Shown piece by piece: positions 10,996-22,406 of a stretch of 64,000 nucleotides of DNA (within the stretch, counting starts at the first letter, position 1; each line of letters opens with the position of its first letter). The translations under genes and the position numbers were made by a program. The notes beneath the pieces were generated by a model. The model was not told the DNA's origin. It made no database searches and worked only from the letters and a program-made list of their open reading frames with translations. Origin of the DNA: Coccinella septempunctata (Eukaryota; Arthropoda; Insecta; Coleoptera; Coccinellidae); the NCBI RefSeq assembly GCF_907165205.1, contig NC_058189.1, forward strand, positions 55,950,270 through 56,014,269. The letters are read 5' to 3'.

Positions 10996-12999
10996 CGTTC
11001 GGTCTTGACGAATTCTCAAGGGAAATTCGCAATTTTTGGAAAATTTCCATTTCCTAGATGAAAATCTCAACGAAGCTAGATAGGCTCACCTGCGATCTAA
11101 GATATAATTAATAACGGGGATAGTGATTTCTTTGTACATATATTACCGAAAATTGTAAAATAGATTGTTGTTCACAAGAGAATAAGGAAAACTTCATCAA
11201 AACATCTCTTTGCTAAATGAATTCAGAAATGAAATAAAAGATTTCGAAGAAAACCAGAGTTAAAGATGTTTAATGACAAGGAATAAGAATGTTATGTAAG
11301 AATGGTACATACGTAACTTCAAATAACCTTTAAGGAAAGTCATAAAAAACTAGGATTGCCATCACAAAAAAAATAGAATAGCTAAAATTTAGGATAGGCT
11401 GTAGGTATAACATTAACTTGAATATCTCTGAAAGTCGGAAATCATACTGACATTATTGTAGGCTAACATCATAAAAAAAAATTTATTGCCTTCTTGCTCT
11501 CATAGAATGTCTGCTCAATTTTATTTCAGTTAGTTTTCTGGTTTTAATAAACATTTTTTTCTCATTTATAAAAGCTGCTCGAAAAAAATATATGAAAGAC
11601 ACAAATTTTCTGATGAGGAATCACCCCTTGAATCTATTCGCGAACTATTCATTTACACCCTGTATATTCCCCTATTAAATGAACCTTGTGCTCATTGAAA
11701 TCAGACGGTTCGCCAATCAGTGAAAAATACGGTCGCAAATAAAAGAACTATTCGAAACGTCGAAATGATTCTCGACCTCCAAGCGATGCTTTCTTTGTAT
11801 CAGTTTCAACAGTAATTTTCAAAAATGCTCCCATTCACGCTGTGCAGATCCATAGAAACGAAATTAAAAATCCTGCACACTATACACGAAGTTAACTGTA
11901 CCATAGATTTTATCCGGGTAATAAAATCATGAGTTAATACAATAATGATGCGGTCATCAAACTATCAACCATCTCAAACTGTTGACTTAAGTTCTTTGTT
12001 ATTGAACAATGAATTAATGAGCCTGAAGTCCAGTACGAAGCGGATTGCATTTATGGAACAAATTGACTGACATACTTCATTTCCACACTACTCAGATGGA
12101 CCTTGGTGGTGTCTCGAGGAAGCACTCCAATCGAGGATAAGAACTGACGAAAAGTCTAGAAGGATCCTTCCATTTATAATTGAATCATACAATTAATAAT
12201 GAAGGTGAATAACTTAATTCTAGCAGGTTGAGGATCAAGAAATCCAGTATTTTTTAGATAGATGGATGTAGTGAAGGATATCGTGTAGTGAAGTATCTAA
12301 GTATCTATCGAACAATTTCAAATCTATGCTCATTGGAAAGGTGACAATTTTGAGGTTGTTTTTGTTTGCTACCTAATGACTATGGGGGGTAGAGAGATGG
12401 AGAAAAAACTAGTATAGTTAGGCCAGTTGGCTCTGTGAAACAATAAAAAATATAAGGAAAGAAGATGTATTGATAGAATATTGATACATTGTGTTGGCGC
12501 CTTTTTCAAATAGAGATGAATATCATTCAAATTTCATCGATCCATTCCTGGTGAATTAATTGATACAACTTCAGTAATTTTCAACAAAGATAATTTTGGA
12601 GATCAATCTTATAAAAACAATTCATCAAAAACTGATATGTCTGAGTTTTGATGGATTTCCTTCCCTAAGATCTGAAACAAAAGGAATACAAAATTGCTGT
12701 TGGATAAAATTGCTGCTCTGCATTGTGAAAGATATAAAATATTTATCAAAAACAATTAGTTTTAAAACGATATTGTGTAACAAAAAATATGGAATGATAT
12801 AAATGTTATGATAATTATCAATTGAATAATTGTGTATTTCAGACTCCTTTCATCAGAAAATGACGTGAATATCTTCTCTTGATTTGTAATTACAAATAGT
12901 GGGTTGAATGGAGGAATTTCAAGAAAAATCCACATTTTTTGTTATAAAAATTCCAAGTTTCAGGACAAATACATGCTCCTTTCAAATTATCCTCCAATC
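10996..12999. other. Unassigned intergenic DNA
   Basis: No convincing coding or RNA feature. An isolated ACACCCTGTATA end at about 11656 is a leftover foldback terminus. The 68-codon frame at 12596-12802 has no recognisable content. Confidence 0.4.
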
Positions 13000-13109
13000 T
13001 ACAGGGTGTCCCAAAACTAGTAAATCAAACGTCACACCACGATAGAGTAGATCAAATACTATCGGATGGCGCCAACATTAGTTGAGCGAAAATGTACCGT
13101 TTCTGAAAA

Positions 13110-13594
13110 CCTAACCTAACTTAAAGTTGCCGATTTGCGAACTATTTTATCAATCACAAGGCCAATTTGTGATTAAGGATAGCGTTTATTCTGAGTAATA
13201 AGAATCATGTAGAAAAAACAATCGTTTTAATTAACCTTTAATTAGATTATCGATTAACTACTTAAAATAATTTCAATAAGGGGAGATGAAACAACAATCT
13301 TAGCTCAATATAATTTAAAATCTTTTACACAAACTGGCCCTAACCTAACCTAACCTAACCCAACCTAAAGTTGCCGAGTTTCGAACTATTTTTTCAAACA
13401 CAAGGCCAATTTGTGATTAAGAATAGCGTTTATTCTGAGTAATAAAAATCATGTAGAAAAAGCAATTGTTTTAATTCACATTTAATTAGGTTATCGATTA
13501 ACTCTACTTAAAATAATTTCAATTAGGGGAGATAAAACAATAATCTTAGCACAATATAATTCAAAATCGATATCCTTTTTCACAAACTGGCCCT
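13110..13594. repeat. Two tandem units of about 240 bp inside foldback D
   Basis: 13110-13343 and 13344-13594 are direct repeats (shared: AAAGTTGCCGA, GCCAATTTGTGATTAAG, GCGTTTATTCTGAGTAATAA, ATCATGTAGAAAAA, CAAACTGGCCCT). The junction between them is the CCTAA array at 13339-13368. Confidence 0.75.
13339..13368. repeat. Interstitial (CCTAA)6 telomere-like array
   Basis: Six consecutive 5-bp units, five exact CCTAA and one CCCAA, equal to (TTAGG)n on the other strand, which is the canonical insect telomere repeat. It lies between the two tandem units of foldback D. It may be a local slippage product, because CCTAACCTAACTTAAAG-like sequence also begins the first unit. Confidence 0.8.
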
Positions 13595-14204
13595 GTGATT
13601 AAGAAAAATAGTTCGAAAATCGGCAACTTTAGGTATTTTAATAAAATTCAGATTATTCTGGAAACGGTACATTTTCGTTGAACTAACGTTAGTGTCATTC
13701 TATAATATTTGGTCTACTCTATCGTGGTGTGACGTTTGACTAGTTTTGGGATACCCTGTATAATTAACAAGTCACTGTGAGTTCTTATAACCAAATAAGA
13801 ATTGCGCAAACTATAAAAGTACTAAACTTCCCTGACTAGTGTAGTGTTTCTCTTCTCAAAGCAGTTCCCAATGAAGTATGGGGAGAAAGAACATTTTCAA
13901 TGTATGTTTTCTCAAAAAACATTCTCAAACATGCATCGTTTGGACAAAAGAAAAATTGCTGCAAGATTTATTTTATTTATTTATTTATTACATAGTTGTT
14001 TCGAGTAGAGGACAAGCCTATAAACTCGAAGATTATTAGATTAAGTATGTGCATACATAAACTGATGAGGATAGTAATGAAAGCGAAAATACAGAACTGA
14101 AATATCATATAAAAAAACAAAAACAAAAATTAGATATAACACCACAGTTCCTCATAGAGAGGACTTCCACCTGTCATAACTGTTTTTGAAACCGTTTACC
14201 GAAG

Positions 14205-15048
14205 TCGATCGCAGATGGTTCCTCAAATGTTTGAATGTTGATTAAAAGCGTGCAAGGGTAGAAGCATCGCGTTCGATCTGTGCTCGATTTGAAAACGATG
14301 TAGACTTAAATCGAATTGTTAGTATGGATGAGACTTGGGTACATTTCTACTATCCAGAAACAAAGCAACAATTGATAGAATGGCGACACTCTGGTTCTCC
14401 AAGACCTAAGAAGTTTCGTGTCCAAAAATATGCTGGAAAAGTTCAGTTTTTTGGGATTGCCATACAGTAATCCTGATTGATTTTTTGGATAAGAGTAGAA
14501 CAATAACCGGAGATTACTATTCGACATTACTGACCACGCTACGGGAAAAAAATTAAAAAGGAAAGACGCGGAAATCTATCCAAAGGTGTTTTGTTTTTGC
14601 AGAACAACCATACCTCACACAAATCTCATGTTGCTATGCAAAAAATTCGTGATTTAGGGTTTGAATTACTAGAACACCCCCCTTATTCGACAGATTTGGC
14701 TCCATCCGACTATCATCTCTCTCCTCAACTGAAAAAAAGTTTTAAAGGTCGTAAATTTTTTCCAAAGAGGGGGTGAAATCTGTGGTGCTCTGGTTTACAG
14801 AGCAAGAAGAAACATTTTTTTTGAAAGGTCCAGAGACGATGCAGGTTCGCTGTAATAAATGTATCCAATTAAGAGGAGAATATGTTGAGTAATAAAATAT
14901 TTTGACAATTTACGCAGGAGCAAATCGATTTCATTTTTAATTGATTTTGTTTCAGAGATTGGGAGTGAAAACCCTAAAAAGTTTATTAAGAAATTGTAAT
15001 TTTGTTTGGTTCTATAGTAGGCTAAGAATATTTCAATATATCCTCGTA
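14205..15048 (+). pseudogene. Mariner transposon, 5'-truncated copy (M1)
   Basis: Homology to the full-length copy M3 begins near 14205 and runs to the 3' terminal repeat (TTTCAATATATCCTCGTA, end 15048). The frame encodes the first catalytic Asp (MDETWVHFY, near 14325), the altered second motif (LQNNHTSHKS, where the family usually has QDNAPAHKS) and the third (TDLAPSDYH). These are mariner DD34D landmarks. The reading frame is broken by stops and frameshifts, and the second catalytic Asp is lost (Asn). A short Penelope-tail insertion lies at 14914-14992. Non-functional. Confidence 0.9.
14914..14992 (+). mobile_element. Penelope-like element tail inserted in mariner M1
   Basis: The block TTTACGCAGGAGCAAATCG ... 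GAGATTGGGAGTGAAAACCC ... AAAAGTTTATT is absent from copies M2 and M3 at the same position. It matches the end of the Penelope-like element at 35565-35645. It is therefore a very short truncated insertion, younger than M1. Confidence 0.75.
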
Positions 15049-15838
15049 TAATCGTTTTCAACATTTCAAATCAACTAAGCCTCTATATTGTTCAATGGTT
15101 CATTTTTATTCCTTGCCAGCGCCTCATGATCTTTTTCGAGTTTTTGGCTCAAAAAGCCTGGAATTTGTTCTCCTTCTCTTCTCCCTCCATACTAATATGA
15201 CCTCAGGAATCGTAGTTCATCACGGCACACTCGGTGTCTTATGCCATCCCCATTAAAAAAATGTGACCGGTAACATTCACGAAATGACATTTGTTTGTTC
15301 TGCACTTCTAGCGACCTCCCAGGTTTCTGACACAATAACACATATATACCGTTTTTGTTTGCTTTCCTCTCACACTCGTCGTTCTTATTTATTTTAAGGG
15401 ACTGCCGAGCAAGGAATGTCGTCTCACGAACTACTCTAGATGTGGATTCTGCCGAACCGCACGATGATTCTGACTCTTTATTGAAAACGTGGAAAGGTTA
15501 ATGATAGAGCGCATCTTGAGAGGTTTCTTATGTCAATATCGAAATAGACTTTTTAGATGAAGCATTCAGTTGGTGATCGTTGGGTCAGATAACTTTGAAA
15601 TCGGCAATATCTGCATATATTTCCTAAGAAGTTTTCACGAAATCTAACCAAATCGTCGTAGTGTTGCTGCTAAAACATAAAACTACTTTTATCGACATGA
15701 AGTTCTACTTATATGGGATGCAAATTATTTAATGGTTTACAAGATGAGTTTTGAATGGATTCGAGATTGAAAGTTTTTCTTTTCTGAGAAAGTGTATAGC
15801 ATTTTCGATGAACGGTCTGAATAGGTTTTATCATTTTA
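15049..15838. other. Unassigned intergenic DNA
   Basis: Nothing recognised; 15100-15500 is slightly less AT-rich, without a defensible exon. Confidence 0.4.
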
Positions 15839-16490
15839 TACAGGACGAGTCTTTGACTCGTACAAATATTTTAGCAGTAGATTCTTTTGGTCAAAAGAAA
15901 CACTTTTTTTCTTCAACATTTTTTCCGAATCGGCTCGGTTTAAAAGATACAGGCTGTTGAAAAACCATAACCATAGTTTTGTTTCACGAACGGTTTTATC
16001 GTATGAAATTAATTTCGGAATATAGTTTTTATTTATTTAATTACCTAAGCCTTTTCGAAGACAAGATATCACCCACGTCTTCCAGTTTCCTCATTATGAC
16101 CATCACGTAACATAAAAATACCTAAAATTCAAAGAACCCAACTCTTGAAACTAAGTTAGATGCTATCTAATGAATATTCGAACGTTTTGTAAAATAAAAA
16201 TATTCTTCATATTTTCTCGTATAATGCGCTGTTTTCGAGTAATTTGATGTTGAAAATTTAAAAACTACTGTGAAATTTGAAAAATTGGGTACCTACTTTG
16301 GCTGAATACAACTCTGTTAATTAGATCCACAGATGTGTAGTTCTGAAAGAAACTTTTTTTCTAGGGGTGGCACAACTCCAAAATTAAAATGGCTATATCG
16401 TTTTATCGGTGCCAAATTGCCAAAAATATAATAGGAAAAAAGTGTTTCTTTTGACCTCAAAAATCTACTGTTATAATATTTGTACATATA
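15839..16490. repeat. Foldback family A, near-complete copy, about 650 bp
   Basis: The left arm starts TACAGGACGAGTCTTTGACT and has TAGATTCTTTTGGTCAAAAG and GATACAGGCTGTTGAAAAAC. The right arm carries AAGTGTTTCTTTTGACCTCA and AAAATCTACTGTTATAATAT, the inverse of the left. The extreme right end is lost. Confidence 0.8.
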
Positions 16491-16600
16491 ATTGAATATT
16501 GAAGTTCAGTCCTTTTCAGAGAGGTTAGACATCAGTTCATTATTTTCAGTTCATATCACTTTGAATTTAAAAAGAAAACCTTTCATTTTACAATGTTTTA

Positions 16601-17697
16601 TACAGGGTGTCCGGGATGAGATGGAATATATTTTGATATGAGATAGAGACCACATAGAGAATAACGAACAAATGTTATGTATCAAATTCTGATATACAGG
16701 GTGCTTTTCAAATTTGAATGGAACTTGAAATTACTCTCACTCAAGAATGGAATCACAGATATATATGAAATTTTTAATGAAGATAGCTTTCATGTGGTTC
16801 CAGAAATTGCCTTTGAATATCAATTGATTTGTAGAACCGTATCACATAGATTCGGCTAGTTCTTAAAAGTTCATGATATCGCCCTGTACAATGAATTTAA
16901 TTTTTTTCTTCAATATCTGCGTAAACTGTAAGATTCATTTATTCAATTCATCAAATAATATTGCATATCACCATCCATGTTGCCGTCTTGTTTTTCTTGG
17001 TAGTAGCAATTATTTTTTCTCTCCTGTCGAAATTTAACATTTATTTCACATATTTCTTTTCCATCACTTTATAGATTATTCTTGCTAAGTGAATGAAATG
17101 AAAATAAATAATTATTAAAGACCCATCCTTGAGTTCGTTCAGAAAACTGATGTATTCGATCAAATGAAAACTGAAATTAACATTCAATAATGTATATTAA
17201 GTTGATTAACTTCATAAAGATTCAAAATTCACTTCCTAATGAGATGAAAAGGATGTCAAATATCGACACGAGAGAAAAAATTATTGTCCCGATCAAGAAA
17301 AAAAAATCAGTACTGGATGGATGGTGTCATGAAATATTTTTTGGCGAATAGAATGAATGAATCTTACAGTTTACGTAGATTTCGAAGGAATCATGAAATT
17401 CATTGTAAAGGGTGATTTCGCGAACATTAAAGTACTGTCCAAATTGATGTAATACGGTCCTGCAAAACGAATGATATCCAGATGTGAAATCCAGATTTCT
17501 GGAATCTCATCGAAGCTTACTTCATTCCTCCAAATTTCTGTTAAATCTGTTATTCCGTTCAGGAAAAACAATTTGAAAAACACCCTGTAAATCAGAATCT
17601 AGAACCCTAGATACTACACAAGGGGGTTTTTCGTGAACATCTAGTGCTTTTCTCTCTCCCATTAAAATGTTTACCCTCTTATCTGGGACACCCTGTA
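16601..17697. repeat. Foldback family E, 1.1-kb nested palindrome
   Basis: The outer ends are TACAGGGTGTCCGGGATGAG and, inverted, TACAGGGTGTCCCAGATAAG. A second pair of ends, TACAGGGTG(C/T)TTTTCAAAT, lies at 16695 and 17589, and pairing continues inward (ATCACAGAT/ATAACAGAT, TCCAGAAAT, CGTAAACTGTAAGATTCATT) to a centre near 17140. The whole unit is thus one palindrome with a second, smaller palindromic element at its centre. The two arms encode similar short peptides (NGITD..EI), so an older shared sequence lies in both. Confidence 0.8.
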
Positions 17698-17729
17698 TAT
17701 TTTCGCATTAATTAGAAGAAAAGATCTGT

Positions 17730-18060
17730 TGAAATGCATTGAATGCTTGTGAAAGTTTATGGTGACCCTGGCCCAACTAATGATCAACGAAGGGATTGCT
17801 TTCGAAGTTTAAAAAATTGTGATTTCAGCATTGAAGACAAGCCTCTATCTGGACAGTCGAAAATCTCGAAGACAAAGAATTGGAGGTCTTACTCCATGAA
17901 GATGCTGTTCAAACGAAAGGGGCGCTTGTAGATTCATCTGGACTGCCTCAACAAGAAGTTTCCGTACAACTGAAATCTATGAGGCTCACTCAGAAGGAAG
18001 TCAATTGCTGATCAGTGAGACGTTGAATGGCCTCAAGTAGCATAAGTCGTAAGAAATATT
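17730..18060 (+). pseudogene. Mariner transposase N-terminal remnant, second subfamily
   Basis: The frame starting near 17743 reads KVYGDPGPTNDQRRDCFRSL, then NCDFSIEDKPLSGQ, and after a frame change VDSSGLPQQEVSVQLKSM. This resembles the mariner HTH region (usually VYGE..ls...c..WF..F..GdFdleDk.RSGr). Its sequence differs from copies M1 to M4. The catalytic half is absent or eroded. It directly abuts foldback E. Confidence 0.65.
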
Positions 18061-19530
18061 CGAAAACGCCCGATTGAAACATTGTTCCTTCTGATTATGG
18101 GGGGTAAGAAACATCTTCAAGCTCAATTTGACAGATATGAAAGACTGGATCTGTGGATGTTATCCATACCGAGCTGCGAGATAGGTTCGACTGTCCAAGG
18201 TCTACTTCATCCTCGTTAGTCATCTCTTCCGTCCATGAACCAATAATTGAGCCATAATTACCGGTGATGCTGAATATTTTCCTATTATTTCCAACAGACT
18301 CACAGGTTTACCTCATCGGCGTTGCAGAAGTGAGAGTGCGTCAACCAATAAAATCGGAAACGACACTCTGAAGACAGGAGTTTGCAAAATTACGTTTTAT
18401 GTCTTTCTAACGAATCGTATTAAGCTTTCAATAAATATTGTCAATAGCCATAAGCAGGCATAAACTACGAGGCCGTAATTATCCATATAGCACACCGGAA
18501 TACAAAAGTATATAATGCAGAGTGTTACGCTCAAAAAGGACTGTATATTAGTGGATAATTAGATAAATTATGTGCGACAGGTTGGCTATTGCAAAGCCAG
18601 ACTTTCTGCAATGTTTACACGTGAAGCTTGCTTTATAATTGCAATTATTCGCAGTAAAATATTATTTTATCGGATATAAATACCGTAGAATACGTACAAG
18701 CTGTGGGTGTCATGTGCTTCGTAGGGTCAGAGACCGGGCTAGGCACGCACGGTAATGTACGCTTGGTGCTCATCTTCTACCCGATAGCACCGAGATACCT
18801 ACCGGCAGTTTATTTTAGAGATATTCTCTAATGAGAGTCATACCTTGTCGCGATCCGCATTGAAAAAGGATACTCCGGTACTAATTTAAAGTGGAAAGAC
18901 TTGATCCGGGGTAATTGTAGAATGCGTTTGTTTTCTCTGATCCTCGCGGAAATTTATTCGATGCATTTGACCTCTTTGCATTGGGAACGGATTCAAATTT
19001 CAATGCTGCTTGCGGGGAAAGCTCGTCTGCCTGCTTTAATAGGAGGAAGTTTGTTGTTTTGAGCATTAGTTGGGCTTTATTGCCCACTTTCCTTGAAATG
19101 TTCACATTCTATTGGGGGAAGAAATTAGTCCGGCGTAAAAATAGTTTTTTCCTAACAAGTGTGGAAAGTGATACTTTTCCGAAAGAGACTGCGCGGAGCG
19201 GAGTTCGATCAAGCTGTCGAGTGCGCAAAATGCACTTTTCACATGAATTAGGAACAATATTTTTCCTACTGGAGTAAATGAAAGACTTCCGCGGTAGACT
19301 TATCGTCTTGAAATTGACGTTTTAAGAAATTATATTATTTTATATATTTACATTTTTATACTTTGTAAAATATGACTCTGTATATGGGCAGGAAAATCTA
19401 GGTCGTTGGCCCTTTGAAACATTGTTTAAATAAAGTATACTACTACTACTACTACTACTTCTATTATTTTTGTGCTCTCAGCCGCATAGAGAAGCAGTAG
19501 GTAGGTCATTTTCATTGATACTATGATATA
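18061..19530. other. Unassigned; less AT-rich; (TAC)n microsatellite
   Basis: 18700-19260 is richer in G and C and has a 98-codon plus-strand frame (18981-19277) and a 74-codon minus-strand frame, neither recognisable. A TAC/ACT trinucleotide tract of about 22 bp lies at 19437-19459. The rest holds nothing I can name. Confidence 0.4.
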
Positions 19531-20094
19531 TACAGGGTGAGTCTTTGACACGTACAAATATTTTAGTAGTAGATTCTTTAGGTCAAAAGAAACAATTTTT
19601 TTTATACCATTTTTTCCGATTCGGCCCTGATAAAAAGATAGAGCCATTTTAAGTTTTCATAATGAGCTTGTGTCATCCCGCTGAAACAAAAAATAACGGA
19701 ATAACTAGCTGAATCTGTGACACTTCATATTTGTGGATTTTTTAAAAAGAGTCAAAGTACCCAATTTTTTGGAATTTCACTGAAATTTTTAATTTAATCT
19801 AATTAGTCGAAAACGCCGCATTACACGAGACAATATGAAGAACACCTTTATTTTGCAAATCGTTCAGATAGCGTCTAACTCAGTTTCAGGAGTTGGGCTC
19901 TTTGAATTTTTGGTATTTTTATGCTACCTAATGGTATAATGAGATAACTGTGAGACGTGGGTGATATCTTTTGTTCGAAAAAGATTAATCAAATAAATGG
20001 AAAACTCTATTCCGAAATTGATTTTACAAAACCGTTTATGAGATACAACTAAAAATAAAATTTTTTTGTAGTTTTTCAACAGCCTGTATAAAAT
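19531..20094. repeat. Foldback family A copy, right arm truncated
   Basis: The left end is TACAGGGTGAGTCTTTGACA with the arm markers TAGATTCTTTAGGTCAAAAG and TTTTTTCCGATTCGGCC. The right side ends at the inner marker TTTTTCAACAGCCTGTA near 20090, so the outer half of the right arm is missing. Confidence 0.75.
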
Positions 20095-20289
20095 GTGGCG
20101 AACTAAAAAAATCTTTTACTACACCACTGCATTCTACATGAAAAATAGTCTACTAGTTTAAATAAAGCAAGGTCCGAAGAAGAGAATCCCAGAGTTTATA
20201 AAAATTTTTGAAATTGTGACAACAGAAGCTCCGTGTAAAAACGTTTATATCACAGAAGTGGTGTACTGAAAAAATCTTCGACTACGCCA

Positions 20290-20545
20290 CTGCATTCTTC
20301 AAGAAAAAGTTTCAATGAAATGTTACATTTATTTTTCGATATCACTGAAGTCTCAAATGGAGGCACTAATTCAAAGAGCCGAAAAATTAGTTTTCACTTA
20401 TAACTCGAAAACAAAAAAAGATTGAGGAATGGTCTTTTGGCTATTATCCATCTTTTGAAAGTCGCGAAACATTCCATCCATTTTCTCCTTACTCTTATGG
20501 TTGCAGAACTGCCATTCAATACCATCGAATTTTGCCCACCCTGTA
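20290..20545. repeat. Foldback family B, right part only
   Basis: The block ends with GAATTTTGCCCACCCTGTA and includes TTATAACTCGAAAACAAAA. Both match the right ends of the copies at 26298-27444 and 57923-58540. The left arm is missing. Confidence 0.65.
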
Positions 20546-20620
20546 CAGCGGTTGTGGTAAAATGTTTCACTTCATCGTTTCTAAATATTTTTTTTAAACC
20601 TTCCTTCAACCCTACTAACG

Positions 20621-20746
20621 GCCGGTTTCATAATCAAACCTAAAGTCGCTTCAGTTTTAAAGCTTCCTTTAACCCTACTAAAAAAGACACTAAAGGAAGC
20701 TTTAAGCTTAAAGTGACTTTAATTTTGATTGTGAAACTGGACGTAA
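20621..20746. mobile_element. Short hairpin MITE, about 126 bp
   Basis: The left half CGGTTTCATAATCAAACCTA ... TTTAAAGCTTCCTTTA pairs with the right half (AAAGGAAGCTTTAA ... TTTTGATTGTGAAACTGG). A larger, rearranged cluster of the same family lies at 55906-56237. Confidence 0.75.
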
Positions 20747-21592
20747 GTATTTTATTGTTTCTGTCCTGGGATTTCAATGATGGATAAGACGAACAAATAA
20801 TATAGAAAGTGAATAAGATATCTTTGTTGTATATTTTTTAGGCCCAACAATTTTGATGACCTTCTAGATTCAAGCTATGGTCTATTATTATTTTCGAAGA
20901 ATTTCACTCCACAATGTGAAAAATCATGCAAAGAATTACACATGCAAAGGAAGTCAAAAGTACATAACGCACATAATTCATATATTCGATAGTACTCATT
21001 TGTTATCTTCAATTACGCAACAAAATCAGAATGCATATCTACCTACTATTGGCATTTTTTTTACTACGAAAAATCATTAAAAAAGAATGGAATATTCGAA
21101 GGATGGATTTGTAAAAGAGGGCTGATTCTTTGGAGACACCATACAAAATTGAAACCTTTTGAATTTTTCCTCTGGGGGAGAGTCGGTTATGTATAAAACA
21201 CATCCCCGAAATGTAGAAGAATTGAAAGTAAGAGCAAGTCGACAAATTCAGGTTGAAGTTAACCTACAAGTAAGCACCGAATTTGAAAATAGGTTATTTT
21301 TGACAAAATAAAAAAAAATTATGGTAAGAAATTTTCCTTTATCTATTTTCGTTTTTCATTGCAAGTCTTGCTATTATTTTTTCCGTATCACAATATACTA
21401 TGAGAACGAAATACGTGTCGTGATTCAATAAGTCATGTCAGTTATCAGTTCATAAACTCATTCCAGTCATACTTTTGTGTAATTTTGGTTTCATATACCT
21501 AGGTGGATTAAAAATATTTGGACTTCTCTGGAAAAAAAGAAACCTTTGTGTGAAATTTGTAGGTTTTTCCATCTGAATGAAAGGTAATATTA
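20747..21592. other. Unassigned except for a mariner-like fragment
   Basis: A transposase fragment lies at 21130-21260; otherwise nothing is recognised in this stretch. Confidence 0.4.
21130..21260 (+). pseudogene. Mariner-superfamily transposase fragment
   Basis: The plus strand reads LKPFEFFLWGRVGYV, then after an in-frame stop and frame change YKTHPRNVEELKVRA. The pattern P.[DE]FFLWG...(V/Y)Y...P.....ELK is typical of the region around the last catalytic residue of a mariner-superfamily transposase. The fragment is about 40 residues and dead. Confidence 0.5.
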
Positions 21593-22406
21593 TACAGGGT
21601 GATTCAGAACTCGAGGCGAAAAATTGAGGAATGTATACAAGCTGCTATTCTTGATAAAAAAGATAAAATAAAATTTTTGGATATTGCCTTGTTTCCGAGA
21701 AATAAGGATATCAAAATTTCTGCATGTCATCAATTTTAAACTTTAATAGCTGATAAAAATGCAGAAAAAATTAAATCAAATGTTCAAAAATGCCACCTTT
21801 AGTTTCGATACATGCTTGGCAGAATAAGGGAATAGTACACTAATTGCATGTTTTGCCTATTCTGAGTGGATTCGACTGCATTAATAATTCGTTCCATTAA
21901 TTGTTCTTTGTCATTTCCACTGCGTAAACTTGTTGTTTCAAATGTCCCCATACAAAATAATCCAAAGGATTCAAATCAGGTGATCTCGCTGGCCATAGCA
22001 CCTTTGATGAGCGTCAGAAAACACCCGGCGAGATTTTTGTCGTCTATTAGGAAATCTCATGTTGTACTCCCGACAAGCTTTTAATGAGCTGCCATCACAA
22101 AAGCCGTACACAAAAATAATATCTGCATATTCTTCGTTACAAAACTGCATGTTTCAGAAGGACTAAACCAGCAAAGCAATTTTTGAATTGGCAAACAATA
22201 AGTGTTTCGTCACCAGGTTACATTCCTCTCATTTATTTCTGGCTTACTTTAATTTATGAAATTTAATTGGTTGCATACAGAAACATTAATGTCCAAAAAC
22301 TCCGAAACGAAGCCTCATCGGCCAAAAATTTTTTTTACGTTTAATCAAGAATATCAGTCTCTATATGTCCCTCATTTTTTCGCCTCCAGTTTTGAACCAC
22401 CCTGTA
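21593..22406. mobile_element. Foldback family C with transposase remnant, 814 bp
   Basis: The ends are TACAGGGTGATTCAGAACTC and, inverted, TACAGGGTGGTTCAAAACTG, followed in both by GAGGCGAAAAA and later ATTCTTGAT. Unlike the other foldbacks it retains a coding remnant on the minus strand (21800-22010). This links the TACAGGGTG ends to the IS630-Tc1-mariner superfamily. Confidence 0.8.
21800..22010 (-). pseudogene. IS630-Tc1-mariner transposase remnant in foldback C
   Basis: The minus strand reads LWPARSPDLNPLDYFVWGHL and continues KQQVYAVEMTKN; after a one-base frame change it reads EQLMERIINAVESTQN. The motif (W)PARSPDLNPLD(Y/F)F(V/L)WG is the last-acidic-residue block of a mariner-superfamily transposase common in insects. 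Only about 70 residues survive, and the upstream catalytic motifs are absent. Confidence 0.75.

Larger units (their letters stand above)
13000..13760. repeat. Foldback family D, complete copy, 761 bp
   Basis: The ends are inverted: left TACAGGGTGTCCCAAAACTA, right (inverse) TACAGGGTATCCCAAAACTA. Pairing continues through CGTCACACCACGATAGAGTA and AAAATGTACCGTTTC (13095 left, 13660 right). The middle consists of two diverged tandem units. A truncated second copy lies at 40440-40776. Confidence 0.85.

Noticed and set aside
18981..19277. 98-codon ORF
   Set aside because: It lies in a GC-richer patch with an overlapping minus-strand frame and has no recognisable domain or gene context.
19426..19647. 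Minus-strand ORF with a run of valines
   Set aside because: The valine run is the (TAC)n microsatellite and the rest lies in foldback A.
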